Source: Pseudomonas sp. 8AS (GTDB lineage: Bacteria; Pseudomonadota; Gammaproteobacteria; Pseudomonadales; Pseudomonadaceae). From it: DNA of 64,000 nucleotides. The DNA is taken from NCBI RefSeq assembly GCF_902506505.1, contig NZ_LR733406.1, forward strand, positions 2,318,117 to 2,382,116, in the 5' to 3' direction. This document shows positions 34,857 to 44,827 of the stretch, one piece after another. Positions within the stretch are counted from its first letter, which is position 1, and each line of letters starts with the position of its first letter. A model generated the notes under the pieces. The model was not told where the DNA came from. It worked only from the letters and a program-made list of their open reading frames with translations, and did not search any database. The position numbers were made by a program, and so were the translations under genes.

Positions 34857-35531
34857 TCAGTGGTCGAACTCGTCCCAGCCGCCCATTTCCTTCCAGCGGT
34901 TGACGATGCCGCAGAACAGCTCGGCGGTCTTCTCGGTGTCGTAGCGCGCGGAGTGCGCTTCCTTGCCGTCGAAGGCGATGCCGGCGGTCTGGCAGGCCTT
35001 GGCCAGCACGGTCTGGCCGTAGGCGAGGCCGGCCAGGGTGGCGGTGTCGAAGCTGGAGAAGGGGTGGAAGGGGTTGCGCTTGATGTCGCAGCGGGCCACG
35101 GCGGCATTCAGGAAGCCGAGGTCGAAGCTGCTGTTGTGGCCGACCAGGATGGCGCGCTTGCAGCCATTGGCCTTGATCGACTTACGCAGGCCCTTGAAGA
35201 TTTCCCCCAGCGCGTGCGCTTCGCTGACCGCCATGCGCAGCGGGTGATCCAGCTTGATCCCGGTGAACTCCAGCGCCGCCTGCTCGATATTGGCGCCGGC
35301 GAACGGCTCGATGCGGAAGAAGTGGGTGTGGTCCGGGTAGACGAAGCCGTCCTCGTCCATGGCGATGGTGGTCGCGGCGATCTCCAGCAGGGCGTCGGTG
35401 GCGCAGTTGAAGCCGCCGGTCTCGACATCCACCACCACCGGCAGGTAGCCGCGAAAGCGCGCGGCCATCGGGTGGCGCGGGCCTGAGGGCAGGCTGCCGT
35501 CGAGTTCGTCGTCGAAATGTTCTTCGCTCAC
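34857..35531 (-). CDS. rnt: Ribonuclease T
   Basis: A 224-residue DEDDh exoribonuclease trimming tRNA and other RNA 3' ends. Exo I is [11 protein letters not shown] (about 32-42), Exo [15 protein letters not shown] (about 127-139) and Exo III the C-terminal [15 protein letters not shown] (about 187-201). Its GTG start overlaps the pyrC stop by 4 bp (GTGA), giving translational coupling, an arrangement also known in P. aeruginosa. Confidence 0.95.
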   Translation of the reverse strand: MSEEHFDDELDGSLPSGPRHPMAARFRGYLPVVVDVETGGFNCATDALLEIAATTIAMDEDGFVYPDHTHFFRIEPFAGANIEQAALEFTGIKLDHPLRMAVSEAHALGEIFKGLRKSIKANGCKRAILVGHNSSFDLGFLNAAVARCDIKRNPFHPFSSFDTATLAGLAYGQTVLAKACQTAGIAFDGKEAHSARYDTEKTAELFCGIVNRWKEMGGWDEFDH

Positions 35532-36574
35532 GCGGGGTTCTCCAGCAGGCGCCAGCGCAGGTTCTCACCGGCGCGCAGGGGGATTACGGTGTGCTCGCCC
35601 AGCGGCAGGCTGGCCGGGGCGGTCCACTCTTCGCGCACCAGGGTGATGCGGTCGGTGTTGCGCGGCAGGCTGTAGAAGTCGGGGCCGAAGTGGCTGGCGA
35701 AAGCTTCCAGCTTGTCCAGTGCGTTGCGCTGCTCGAAGGCCTCGGCATACAGCTCGATGGCGGCATAGGCGGTGTAGCAGCCGGCACAACCGCAGGCGGC
35801 TTCCTTGGCATGCTGGGCGTGCGGCGCCGAGTCGGTGCCGAGGAAGAACTTGGCGCTGCCGCTGGTGGCCGCATCCAGCAGGGCTTCCTGGTGGGTGTTG
35901 CGCTTGAGGATCGGCAGGCAATAGAAGTGCGGGCGAATGCCGCCGACCAGCATGTGGTTGCGGTTGTACAGCAGGTGGTGGACGGTGATGGTCGCACCGA
36001 CGTTGCTCGACGCGGCGTTGACGAACTGCACGGCGTCGCTGGTGGTGATGTGCTCGAACACCACTTTCAGGCTGGGGAAGCGCTCAACCACGCGGCTCAG
36101 CTGTTCGTCGATGAAGCGCTTCTCGCGGTCGAATACGTCGACTTCGGCGCGGGTCACTTCGCCGTGCACCAGCAGCGGCAGGCCGACTTCGGCCATGGCT
36201 TCCAATGCCGGGAAGATCTTGTCGATGCTGGTCACGCCGGAATCGGAGTTGGTGGTGGCGCCGGCCGGGTAGAGCTTGGCCGCATGCACGAAGCCACTGG
36301 CCTTGGCCGTGCGCACGTCCTCGGCCGAAGTGTTGTCGGTGAGATACAGCACCATCAGCGGCTGGAACTGGCTACCGGCCGGGCGGGCGGCGAGGATGCG
36401 CTGGCGGTAGCCGTCGGCCTCGGCGGCGTTGCGCACCGGCGGCACCAGGTTGGGCATGATGATGGCGCGGGCGAAGGTACGTGCCACGTCGGCCACGGTA
36501 TGCGGCAGCACGGCGCCGTCGCGCAGGTGGATGTGCCAGTCGTCTGGGCGCAGCAGGGTAATGCGGTCTGACAT
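35528..36574 (-). CDS. pyrC: Dihydroorotase (class II)
   Basis: A 348-residue zinc amidohydrolase of pyrimidine synthesis, converting carbamoyl-aspartate to dihydroorotate. The N-terminal metal site [10 protein letters not shown] (about 11-20), the carboxylated Lys in HAAKLYPAG (about 100), VHGEVTR (about 137) and the Asp in [10 protein letters not shown] (about 246-255) are intact. Length equals the E. coli type. The ATG giving [10 protein letters not shown] is chosen over longer in-frame extensions. It precedes rnt in a two-gene minus operon. Confidence 0.96.
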   Translation of the reverse strand: MSDRITLLRPDDWHIHLRDGAVLPHTVADVARTFARAIIMPNLVPPVRNAAEADGYRQRILAARPAGSQFQPLMVLYLTDNTSAEDVRTAKASGFVHAAKLYPAGATTNSDSGVTSIDKIFPALEAMAEVGLPLLVHGEVTRAEVDVFDREKRFIDEQLSRVVERFPSLKVVFEHITTSDAVQFVNAASSNVGATITVHHLLYNRNHMLVGGIRPHFYCLPILKRNTHQEALLDAATSGSAKFFLGTDSAPHAQHAKEAACGCAGCYTAYAAIELYAEAFEQRNALDKLEAFASHFGPDFYSLPRNTDRITLVREEWTAPASLPLGEHTVIPLRAGENLRWRLLENPA

Positions 36575-36703
36575 GGAGAGTTCCAGGCGGGTAAAACGTG
36601 CTCGCATGCTACCGGAATTGGCCTTTGCCGGCACGGGCTATCAAGTTTTGCCGACTGCGACCGATACCCCGAGGGAATGCCGTTACTCCCCGTGGAGCCT
36701 GTC

Positions 36704-37642
36704 GTGCGCCAACCTTACTTCGCCCTGTCCAGCTTGTTTGTCGGCCTGTGCCTGAGTGCCCAGGTCGCGGCTATCAGCTTCCAGACCCGCATGGAAAAGA
36801 TCGAATGGAAGGTCGAAGGCGACCAGTTCGAGTGCCGCCTGACGCAGCCGGTGGCGGATTTCGGCAGTGGCGAGTTCGTCCGCCGCGCCGGCGAGCAGGC
36901 GACTTTCCGTCTCAAGGCCCGCGAACGCTGGCTGGGTGCGGGTTCGGCGACCCTACTGGCAGCGGCGGCGCCCTGGCAGCCGGGGCGCGGTGACATCAAC
37001 CTCGGCCCGGTTACCGTGGTGGCCGGCGAAGTGCCCTTCAACAGTTCCCAGGAACAGGCCGGGCGCCTGCTCACCGGCCTGCTCGAGGGGCGCAGCCCGC
37101 TGGTTCGGCACCGCACCAGTACGGGAGGCGACAGCCTCGATGTGCGCCTGCTGCCGATCAAGTTCACCCAGGCCTACAACGATTACCTGAAATGCACGGC
37201 CGGGCTGCTGCCGGTCAACTTCGACCAGATTCGCAAGGCGCAGATCGGCTTTCCCAGCGGCGTGGTGCTGGATGACGTGGGCCGCGCCAAGCTGGACATC
37301 ATTCTGGCCTTCCTCAAGGCCGATCCGAGCGTCAACCGCATCGAGCTCGATGGCCACTCCGACAACAGTGGCAACCGCCTGAGCAATCGCGACCTGTCGC
37401 GGCGCCGGGCGATCGCCGTGGAGGAGTACCTCAAGGCCAACGGCGTGCCGGCCGAACAGATTGTCGTGCGCTTCCACGGCGAGCGTTACCCCCTGGTGCC
37501 GAACAAGGGCGAAGCCAGTCGGGCGCAGAACCGCCGGGTGACCATGACCCTGTCCCGCGAGCCGCTGGTCGAGCCGGCCGAGGATGCGGCTCCGACTCCG
37601 GCGGCGCCCACGTCGCCAGCCGATCCCGCAGCTACCTCCTGA
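36704..37642 (+). CDS. motY: MotY-like sodium/proton flagellar stator-associated OmpA-family protein
   Basis: A 312-residue exported protein with an N-terminal domain (about 25-145) that binds the flagellar T ring in MotY and a C-terminal OmpA-like peptidoglycan-binding domain (about 165-280), with LDGHSDNSGNRLSNRDLSRR and NRRVTMTL. Signal peptide VRQPYFALSSLFVGLCLSAQ. A Pro/Ala-rich tail ends it. It lies between pyrC and argG, as in P. aeruginosa where the gene is motY. GTG at 36704 has GTGGAG upstream; the ATG at 36677 has its GAGGG only 1-2 bp away. Confidence 0.85.
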   Translation: MRQPYFALSSLFVGLCLSAQVAAISFQTRMEKIEWKVEGDQFECRLTQPVADFGSGEFVRRAGEQATFRLKARERWLGAGSATLLAAAAPWQPGRGDINLGPVTVVAGEVPFNSSQEQAGRLLTGLLEGRSPLVRHRTSTGGDSLDVRLLPIKFTQAYNDYLKCTAGLLPVNFDQIRKAQIGFPSGVVLDDVGRAKLDIILAFLKADPSVNRIELDGHSDNSGNRLSNRDLSRRRAIAVEEYLKANGVPAEQIVVRFHGERYPLVPNKGEASRAQNRRVTMTLSREPLVEPAEDAAPTPAAPTSPADPAATS

Positions 37643-37761
37643 GGTCGCTCGGATAAATAAATCTGTCGCTTTGTCGCCAGCGCCGGTCGCGCCCCTGTAA
37701 ATCGCCCGGCGCGGCCGGTAGAATCACGGGTTTTCCGTACAACCCCGTGGAGTTGATTGGC

Positions 37762-38979
<1,218 letters not shown>

Positions 38980-39003
38980 TAAGCTGAATGCCTTGTGCCA
39001 GAC

Positions 39004-39035
39004 GAACCCCGGCCACGAGCCGGGGTTCTGCTTTT
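39004..39035 (+). terminator. argG-gloA intergenic hairpin (left copy)
   Basis: GAACCCCGGC-cacga-GCCGGGGTTC followed by TGCTTTTCT; repeated at 49030-49061. Confidence 0.7.
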
Positions 39036-39053
39036 CTAGAAGAGGAAAACCTG

Positions 39054-39254
39054 ATGAGACTGCTGCATACCATGCTGCGCGTCGGCGACCTGGACAAGTC
39101 CATCGCCTTCTATACCGAAGTGCTGGGCATGACCCTGTTGCGCCGCAAGGACTACCCGGACGGCCAGTTCACCCTGGCCTTCGTCGGCTATGGCGAGGAG
39201 GCGCACAACAGCGTGATCAAGCTGACCTACAACTGGTGGGATAGGTGGAATTAA
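39054..39254 (+). pseudogene. gloA: Truncated gloA (5' fragment)
   Basis: The first 61 codons of glyoxalase I are followed at 39237 by unrelated sequence, adding a short junk tail (WDRWN) before a stop. The second half of the enzyme, including metal ligands equivalent to His74 and Glu122, is missing. Codon 56, a metal-ligand Glu in the intact copy (VIELTYN), is Lys here (VIKLTYN), a sign of decay. The ribosome-binding site remains, so a useless 66-residue peptide could be made. The complete gene is at 49080. Confidence 0.93.
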
Positions 39255-39658
39255 TCCGGAATGAGCGGATAGATTTCTTTCGGAAAGAGGTGGGTTCAAG
39301 TCGGAAGAAGGGGGATTAATCGGGATGACGCCGGATGGATTCGCACAGAAGCTCTATGCTGCTCATGCGCCTGGTGCAGGCCGACGCGCTCGACTTCGAC
39401 GACCGCCCAGCGCATCCGCCAGTTGACCCAGACCCTGTTCGATGAGCTCAAGCCTTGACCTTCTTTTGGCGGTTGTTCTCCTGAGCGAGCAACCGCTTGC
39501 CGGACGCCACGCGAGGGGGGAGCGTACCTTACCGCCCGGCCTGCTGTCTGCAATTTGTGAGCGTCGTGGTTGAGAGATTTGGCAGATTTTTGTCGGGCGT
39601 TGCGCTTGGTCGGGCTGCTGCGTCAGGTTTCCAGTAGTGCCTAGCGAGCTGCCAGAGT
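39255..39658. other. Island left-end spacer with degraded coding remnant
   Basis: About 400 bp lie between the gloA fragment and the GtrA gene. They hold no intact gene. At 39356-39458 two frames joined by a single-base shift read like a protein C-terminus (MLLMRLVQADALDFDD, then AQRIRQLTQTLFDELKP and a stop); the family is not recognised. A GCGGTTG/CAACCGC hairpin lies at about 39461-39488. Confidence 0.45.
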
Positions 39659-40063
39659 TCAGTGAAAGGTCAGGTGTTTGTGGCCAAAGTAGCTGGTTAG
39701 CACCGGAACCAGTACGCCCACCAAGTGGGCGATCGCTTCGCTGTGCTCGACCACGTCCATCGACGGCAATGCCCAGCGGGCCAGGAGCAGGCTGATCACC
39801 AGTGTCTGCAGGGCCGCCAGCAGGTTGACCGCGATGAACTTCAGCGCCTGGGGCAGCAGGCTGCCCGATTTTGCGTCGAACACATGCCTTCGCATCAGCA
39901 GAAACGCCACCAGCATGCCCACCAGGTAGGCGCAGATAATCGCCAGGCTATACTCGAAAAACAGGCTGAAGAAGAATCTCGAACCATAGTTAGCTGCAGC
40001 GGCGATCCCGCCAGCGAACAGGAAGCGCAGGAACTCGGAAGACAGCAGCTGGCGCCAGTTCAA
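39659..40063 (-). CDS. GtrA family membrane protein (probable lipid-linked sugar flippase)
   Basis: A 134-residue protein with four transmembrane helices and the GtrA signature start [20 protein letters not shown] (about 11-30) and a C-terminal YFGHKHLTF. GtrA-type proteins are thought to flip polyprenyl-phosphate sugars across the inner membrane. It is last in the island operon and overlaps the flavin oxidoreductase stop by 4 bp. With DprE1/E2 upstream, its likely cargo is a polyprenyl-phospho-pentose; this is inference. Confidence 0.85.
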   Translation of the reverse strand: MNWRQLLSSEFLRFLFAGGIAAAANYGSRFFFSLFFEYSLAIICAYLVGMLVAFLLMRRHVFDAKSGSLLPQALKFIAVNLLAALQTLVISLLLARWALPSMDVVEHSEAIAHLVGVLVPVLTSYFGHKHLTFH

Positions 40064-41355
40064 TCTGTCACCGCTGCCGTCGTCGCCAGTTTCCTACCGA
40101 AGCCGATGCTTTCGGAGATGCCACGGTCCTCTGGGTAGTAGTAGGAGGTGTCAGCCACCCACAGCCCTTTGACCGGCAGTGCCACCGGCGGCAGGTCCGC
40201 CAGATAGCCGGGCGGGCAGATCGGCTGGGCATGCCGGTAACGGCTGGCATGCAGGGCGATGAAGTCGTCATCGCTCAGCGCGGGATTGATGGTCTTCAGG
40301 TAGCCCCGCACTTTGTCGAGAAAGGCTTGGTCGGGCTCGGCGAACTTGGGGTGCTCGCCCGGCATGTAGAACGGGACGTAAACCACATGCTGGTCCAGCG
40401 GTCGCAGGTTGCTGTATTCGACCAACCCCGGGATATCCATCTGCGGGTCGTTGACGTTGAGCCAGAAGTTCTCCGTGAGGGGCTTGCGCAGTTTGGCGAT
40501 GACGCAGACCACGGCGATGTTGTCGATAGCGTCGAACCGCTGCAGCACGTCGGCGGGCAGATCGGGCATCAGCTGGGGCACATAGGGCAGCGGGATGGTG
40601 CTGATGACCTTGTCGAAGGGCTCGAGGCTGCCATTCACTGTCACCCCGGTGGCCCGCCCGTCATCGATGACTACCTTGCTCACCGGCGCCGTCAGGCGTA
40701 CTTCCCCGCCATGGGCTTCGATGTCCGCCTTCAGGGCCTGCAGCAAGGTGTCCGAACCTCCTTCCAGATACCCCAGCTTTTCGCGTAACAGGCTGTAGCG
40801 TGAGCGACCGATGCGGCGGATGCGGCTCCAGATCCAGGCGGCGGAAAGGTTGTTGCTGTAGTCGTAGAACTTGTAGTCGAACAGTCGACGCCACAGTGCC
40901 TCGTAGGCTTCGTTGCCGACCCAGCGTTTGATCCAGCTGACCGCCTCCACATTGTCCAGTGGCTTCCAGTCATTGCGCTTGGTGGACAGGAAGGCATGCA
41001 GGCCGTAGCGGAACTTGGCCACCAGGCTGAGGCCCTTGAACTTCAGCAGGGCGATCGGGTTGCCCCAGGGTTGCAGGCGCTGCTCGAACCAGTAGCCCAT
41101 CTTGGTCTCGACCCAGCGCATTTTTCCGGCCAGGCCCAGCTCGTCCAGCACCCTGAGAAAGGCGTGATCGGAGGTGCAATGGAAATGGTAATAGCGCTCG
41201 ATGGTCAGGCCCGAGAAGTCAAAGGTGGCGGTCATGCCGCCGACCCGATCATCGGCCTCGAACACCACCGGCCGGTGCCCATCGCGTGCCAGCTGATAGG
41301 CCACTGCCAGGCCCATGGGGCCGGCGCCGAGAACGGCAATGCGTTGTCCCTGCAT
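40060..41355 (-). CDS. FAD/NAD(P)-dependent amine-oxidase-like oxidoreductase
   Basis: A 431-residue flavoprotein with the dinucleotide site [15 protein letters not shown] (about 8-22), a second FAD segment [15 protein letters not shown] (about 31-45) and a C-terminal [20 protein letters not shown] that should close over the flavin. It resembles protoporphyrinogen-oxidase or UDP-galactopyranose-mutase-like enzymes found in polysaccharide clusters. The substrate is unknown; a nucleotide- or lipid-linked sugar is inferred from the neighbours. It starts one base inside the epimerase stop and overlaps the GtrA gene. Confidence 0.8.
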   Translation of the reverse strand: MQGQRIAVLGAGPMGLAVAYQLARDGHRPVVFEADDRVGGMTATFDFSGLTIERYYHFHCTSDHAFLRVLDELGLAGKMRWVETKMGYWFEQRLQPWGNPIALLKFKGLSLVAKFRYGLHAFLSTKRNDWKPLDNVEAVSWIKRWVGNEAYEALWRRLFDYKFYDYSNNLSAAWIWSRIRRIGRSRYSLLREKLGYLEGGSDTLLQALKADIEAHGGEVRLTAPVSKVVIDDGRATGVTVNGSLEPFDKVISTIPLPYVPQLMPDLPADVLQRFDAIDNIAVVCVIAKLRKPLTENFWLNVNDPQMDIPGLVEYSNLRPLDQHVVYVPFYMPGEHPKFAEPDQAFLDKVRGYLKTINPALSDDDFIALHASRYRHAQPICPPGYLADLPPVALPVKGLWVADTSYYYPEDRGISESIGFGRKLATTAAVTD

Positions 41356-42356
41356 CAGAACTCCAATACCACGTTGCTGTAGGTGGGATCGTTGAAGGTT
41401 TCATCGACCGCCCGGGAGAACGGCGTATAAGGCACACCGAAGATGCCGGGCCAGTCGATCACCTCGAATTCATCCTTGGCGCTCAGCGCCGCCAGTTGCT
41501 GAGTGGTGAAGGGCGGGTTCCTGTCGAACAGCGCCCAGGTCCACAGCAGTGCGTAGAACAGACCATAGGGAATCCGCGTGATTAGCGCCCGGGCCCCTGT
41601 CGCTTTCTTGATCTCGCGGATGATGTCGATGTAATCGACCTTTTCATGGCCGGAGATATTGAAGATACCCTCGGCGATCTGCTTTTCGATACAGCTGATG
41701 ATGACGTTGCAGAAGTCGCCCACATACAGCGGTTGGCGCATGTAGCGGCCGTGCCCCGGAATAGGGAACACCGGGACCTTGGCCATGAAGCGCGAAAGCC
41801 AGCCCAGGTGCTTGCGATCGAACCAGCCGAACATCAGAGTCGGCCGCAGGATCGGGCATCTGATCCCGCTTTCCAGCACCATTCGCTCCTGTTCCGTCTT
41901 GGTCCGGGTATAGAAATCGTCAGCCACCGACTCGACCACCGACGAACTGATGTGCACGAGGCAAGGCACGTCATTGGCCTTGATCGCCTCGAGGATCAGG
42001 CGGGTGGAGTCCAGGTTGTTGCGGACGAATTCTTCATAGTGGTTGCCGCCGATCTGCGCCTGCAGCATCACCACCACCGCCGCCTGGTGAAAATGTCGCT
42101 GCCACTCGCCGGGCTCGGCCAGGTCGGCGTACTCGACCGTGATGTCCGGCTGCACCTGCTTGAGCACCACCAGATTGGCGCGATGCTTGTCGAGCACCAC
42201 GATGTGCTGATAACCCTTGGCCTTCAGGCGGGCGATCAGATTCTGCCCGACCAGGCCTGCGCCACCGGGCAGGACGATTTTTTCCGACTTCGTTAGGGAC
42301 ACGGTTTTTCCTTCGTTGGCACTGGCATACAAATTGAGCGTTTCACTGATGTTCAA
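41355..42356 (-). CDS. NAD-dependent epimerase/dehydratase family protein
   Basis: A 333-residue extended SDR. The nucleotide-binding motif [13 protein letters not shown] (about 28-40) and the catalytic Tyr/Lys in [11 protein letters not shown] (about 156-166, Y-x3-K) are present, with HISSSVVES supplying the Ser. Such enzymes modify sugar nucleotides or lipid-linked sugars. It overlaps the upstream membrane-protein gene by 4 bp and the downstream flavoprotein gene by 1 bp, so it is firmly part of the island operon. Its exact sugar substrate cannot be read. Confidence 0.82.
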   Translation of the reverse strand: MNISETLNLYASANEGKTVSLTKSEKIVLPGGAGLVGQNLIARLKAKGYQHIVVLDKHRANLVVLKQVQPDITVEYADLAEPGEWQRHFHQAAVVVMLQAQIGGNHYEEFVRNNLDSTRLILEAIKANDVPCLVHISSSVVESVADDFYTRTKTEQERMVLESGIRCPILRPTLMFGWFDRKHLGWLSRFMAKVPVFPIPGHGRYMRQPLYVGDFCNVIISCIEKQIAEGIFNISGHEKVDYIDIIREIKKATGARALITRIPYGLFYALLWTWALFDRNPPFTTQQLAALSAKDEFEVIDWPGIFGVPYTPFSRAVDETFNDPTYSNVVLEF

Positions 42357-44065
42357 TCAGCCATGGACAGCGTCGTGGAAAACTGGCAGCCGGAGGCCTG
42401 GTTGACCAAGGTTATTTTCCTATCTGGAGCGCCGGTCAGCAGCTGACCCTGCAGGTAACCTTTGAAGCCGGAAGTACGCGCTGCCTTCAAATTGGCATCT
42501 TGAGGCTGCCCGGTAATAACGAAGCCGATCACTTTTGCCGTCTGGGTATCGACGATGCTCAGGCTGTCCGGAACCGATTGGGTAGAAGGGTCGAACACCC
42601 AGCCTTGCACGCGCAAGTAGCCGGTCTGGCTACCTTCAATTTCATCGATCTCTTCCAGCTCGCCCTGGCATTCGAGGGTAGGCGTGCTGCTCGCTAGTTG
42701 GGTGCCGATGTGTTCGCGTGCGTTACGAATCGGAGCCAGGCCAAATACGGAAAGATCCCGTTCGACGGGGATCGCCGAAAACATCAAGGCATCATCGGCA
42801 TTCGGGTAAAGCCGGGGAAGCAGCATCGTGTCTCTAACCCTCAGCTCCATGGCCAAGGCCGCCACCTGGCGCTCGAACAATTCCTCGTCCTTGTTTTCCA
42901 AGCCCTTCTTCTGGTTCGAAACCAGCATTGCCAGTAGCACGAAGGCCGGAATCCATAGCTTCCAGCGTTTGCCTTCGGTCTTCTTCAATAGCAACGGGGC
43001 GTACAGCATGAAGAGTGCGGCCCAGGCCATCAGGGCCGGGGTCATGTAACGGCTGGAAAGCGCCTGATTGATACCAAAAAGCAGACGCCCCCCACCAGTG
43101 CCTAGCGCGGTCCCGCCGATATACAGAATGAACGTCAACAAGGCGAGTTGCAGCGTCGAGCGCTCGCGCTTACGCAACTCTTGTACGAGGAATGCCAGTG
43201 CGCTCAAGACTAGGAACAATCCGGCTGTCTGGGTCGCATGCAGCGCCACCAGGCCGTGACCAACCAGTTTCTTGGCGATGGGGTAGAACGGTCCGCCCAC
43301 GTAAACCAGCACGTATTGGATCAGACCCAATGGATCTTCACTGAGGGTTTTGGCCAGCGAGCCATGATTCGGCGGCCGTACAAAGTCGTAGAAGTAGGCG
43401 CCGGCAGCCAATACCGCCAACAGCAGTAGAAAACCGCTGCGGCGCCAGCCTAGGCCCATCAGGGCTGCGAGTACCGCCATCAGGGGCAGAGCCAGCACTC
43501 CGTTGGTCATGCTGCCAACGGACAACACGCCGAACAGGATCGCCAGGGCAAAGTATCTGTTGGCTTTGCTCTCCTCTGCCACACACTTGTGCAGGTAATA
43601 GAAAGCTACCAGCGGCAACAGCTGCGCCAGGATGAATTGGCTCTGGAAGGCCCACACCAGATTTTCTTTCTGTGACCAGGAAAACAGCCAGGCGACCAGA
43701 AAGAATCCAACGAATCGAAAACCAGGGATTTCCCGCTCGCGCCAGATGTTCCAGAAAACCACACAGCCAAGTGCCACCAGCAGATAGTTGATGGCGAGCA
43801 GCAGCCAGACACTACCGCCAAACCAGGCGAAGTCCATCCAGAACAACAGGCGCGATAGAACCACACGGTGCTCGTTGTGCTGAGCCCACCAGATGGCCGG
43901 GTCTCCCGAACTGCTGCGGATATAGAAATCGAGCGAGCCACCCCATTCATCCATGAATGGAACGGGCGAGTAACCGTGGTAGCCGCCGGATATTGCGAAG
44001 CCTACAAACACCGCCGCAAATATGAAAAACAGAAGACTGACAGAGTCTATTTGTGCGCGTTGCAT
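42353..44065 (-). CDS. Polytopic membrane protein, GT-C glycosyltransferase-like, with C-terminal soluble domain
   Basis: A 570-residue protein with about ten hydrophobic segments up to residue 390 and a soluble tail of about 180 residues (likely periplasmic, beta-rich). The first extracytoplasmic loop has acidic residues D39/E40 (PVPFMDEWGGSLDFY) and the charged motif QHNEHR (62-67), the place where GT-C enzymes keep catalytic acids. No named family is recognised. Lying between dprE2 and the epimerase, it is the best candidate to transfer pentose from a lipid carrier to a surface acceptor; this is an inference. Base composition looks more AT-rich than the flanks. Confidence 0.7.
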   Translation of the reverse strand: MQRAQIDSVSLLFFIFAAVFVGFAISGGYHGYSPVPFMDEWGGSLDFYIRSSSGDPAIWWAQHNEHRVVLSRLLFWMDFAWFGGSVWLLLAINYLLVALGCVVFWNIWREREIPGFRFVGFFLVAWLFSWSQKENLVWAFQSQFILAQLLPLVAFYYLHKCVAEESKANRYFALAILFGVLSVGSMTNGVLALPLMAVLAALMGLGWRRSGFLLLLAVLAAGAYFYDFVRPPNHGSLAKTLSEDPLGLIQYVLVYVGGPFYPIAKKLVGHGLVALHATQTAGLFLVLSALAFLVQELRKRERSTLQLALLTFILYIGGTALGTGGGRLLFGINQALSSRYMTPALMAWAALFMLYAPLLLKKTEGKRWKLWIPAFVLLAMLVSNQKKGLENKDEELFERQVAALAMELRVRDTMLLPRLYPNADDALMFSAIPVERDLSVFGLAPIRNAREHIGTQLASSTPTLECQGELEEIDEIEGSQTGYLRVQGWVFDPSTQSVPDSLSIVDTQTAKVIGFVITGQPQDANLKAARTSGFKGYLQGQLLTGAPDRKITLVNQASGCQFSTTLSMAD

Positions 44066-44069
44066 GGCT

Positions 44070-44825
44070 TCAGATATCCATTTTGTTAAATACGAAGTTC
44101 GGTAGACTCCGAATAACGAGCATGATCAATGCCCATTTGCCCGGGGCGTAGACAAGCGCCTTGTTTTTGGCGATGCCATCGACAATGACCCGGGCGACAT
44201 CGGCGACATCGGAAAACTTGCCGCCCTGTTGCTTGAGGTGAGCGGTCATCGGCGTGTCGGTCGGCCCGGGCTTGATCAGCACCACCTTGACTGCGGTTTT
44301 CACCAGGCGATGCTGCAGCCCCTCGGCGTAGCGCGTGATCAGGCCTTTGGCCGCGCCATAGGCGTAGTTCGACTTGCGGCCGCGGTCTCCGGCGACCGAG
44401 CCGATAATGGCCAGGGTGCCGTGGTTGGCCTGCTCCATGTGCCCGGCAAAGGCTTCGGCGAACAGCACCGGCGAGACCCCGTTCACCATCAGGGCTTCGG
44501 TGCAGGCTTGCAGGTCGCTTTGGCAGTTCTGCTGGTCCGGCAGCGAGCCGTGGGCGATCAGGACGGTGTCCACCGTCTGCTCGGCGACGATGCCGTCGAC
44601 CAGTTGGCGAATCGCTTGCGGGTCGTTGAAGTCTGCTGTGAGCACACGCAGCAACGAGTCGCTGCTGCGTACCCGCAAATCGGTTGCAACGCGCTCGGTC
44701 CTGGCGCGGTTACGTCCCACCAGGGTGATGTCGGCTGGCGCGTTTGCCAGCCACAGACGGGCGCAATGTTCCGCAATGGCGGAGGTCGCCCCGATGATCA
44801 CAATTCGTTTCAGTCTGGCTGGCAC
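44070..44825 (-). CDS. dprE2: DprE2-like decaprenylphospho-2-keto-erythro-pentose reductase
   Basis: A 251-residue SDR with VIIGATSAIAEHCARLW (about 9-25), the Ser of IIGSVAGDRGRKSNY and YGAAK (about 155-159), and a C-terminal hydrophobic end like that of DprE2. Mycobacterial DprE2 reduces the 2-keto intermediate made by DprE1 with NADH, giving decaprenyl-phospho-arabinose. The GTG start follows GGGAAG and is 2 bp past the dprE1 stop. The adjacent DprE1 makes the assignment strong, though the polyprenyl length may differ. Confidence 0.85.
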   Translation of the reverse strand: MPARLKRIVIIGATSAIAEHCARLWLANAPADITLVGRNRARTERVATDLRVRSSDSLLRVLTADFNDPQAIRQLVDGIVAEQTVDTVLIAHGSLPDQQNCQSDLQACTEALMVNGVSPVLFAEAFAGHMEQANHGTLAIIGSVAGDRGRKSNYAYGAAKGLITRYAEGLQHRLVKTAVKVVLIKPGPTDTPMTAHLKQQGGKFSDVADVARVIVDGIAKNKALVYAPGKWALIMLVIRSLPNFVFNKMDI

Positions 44826-44827
44826 GG

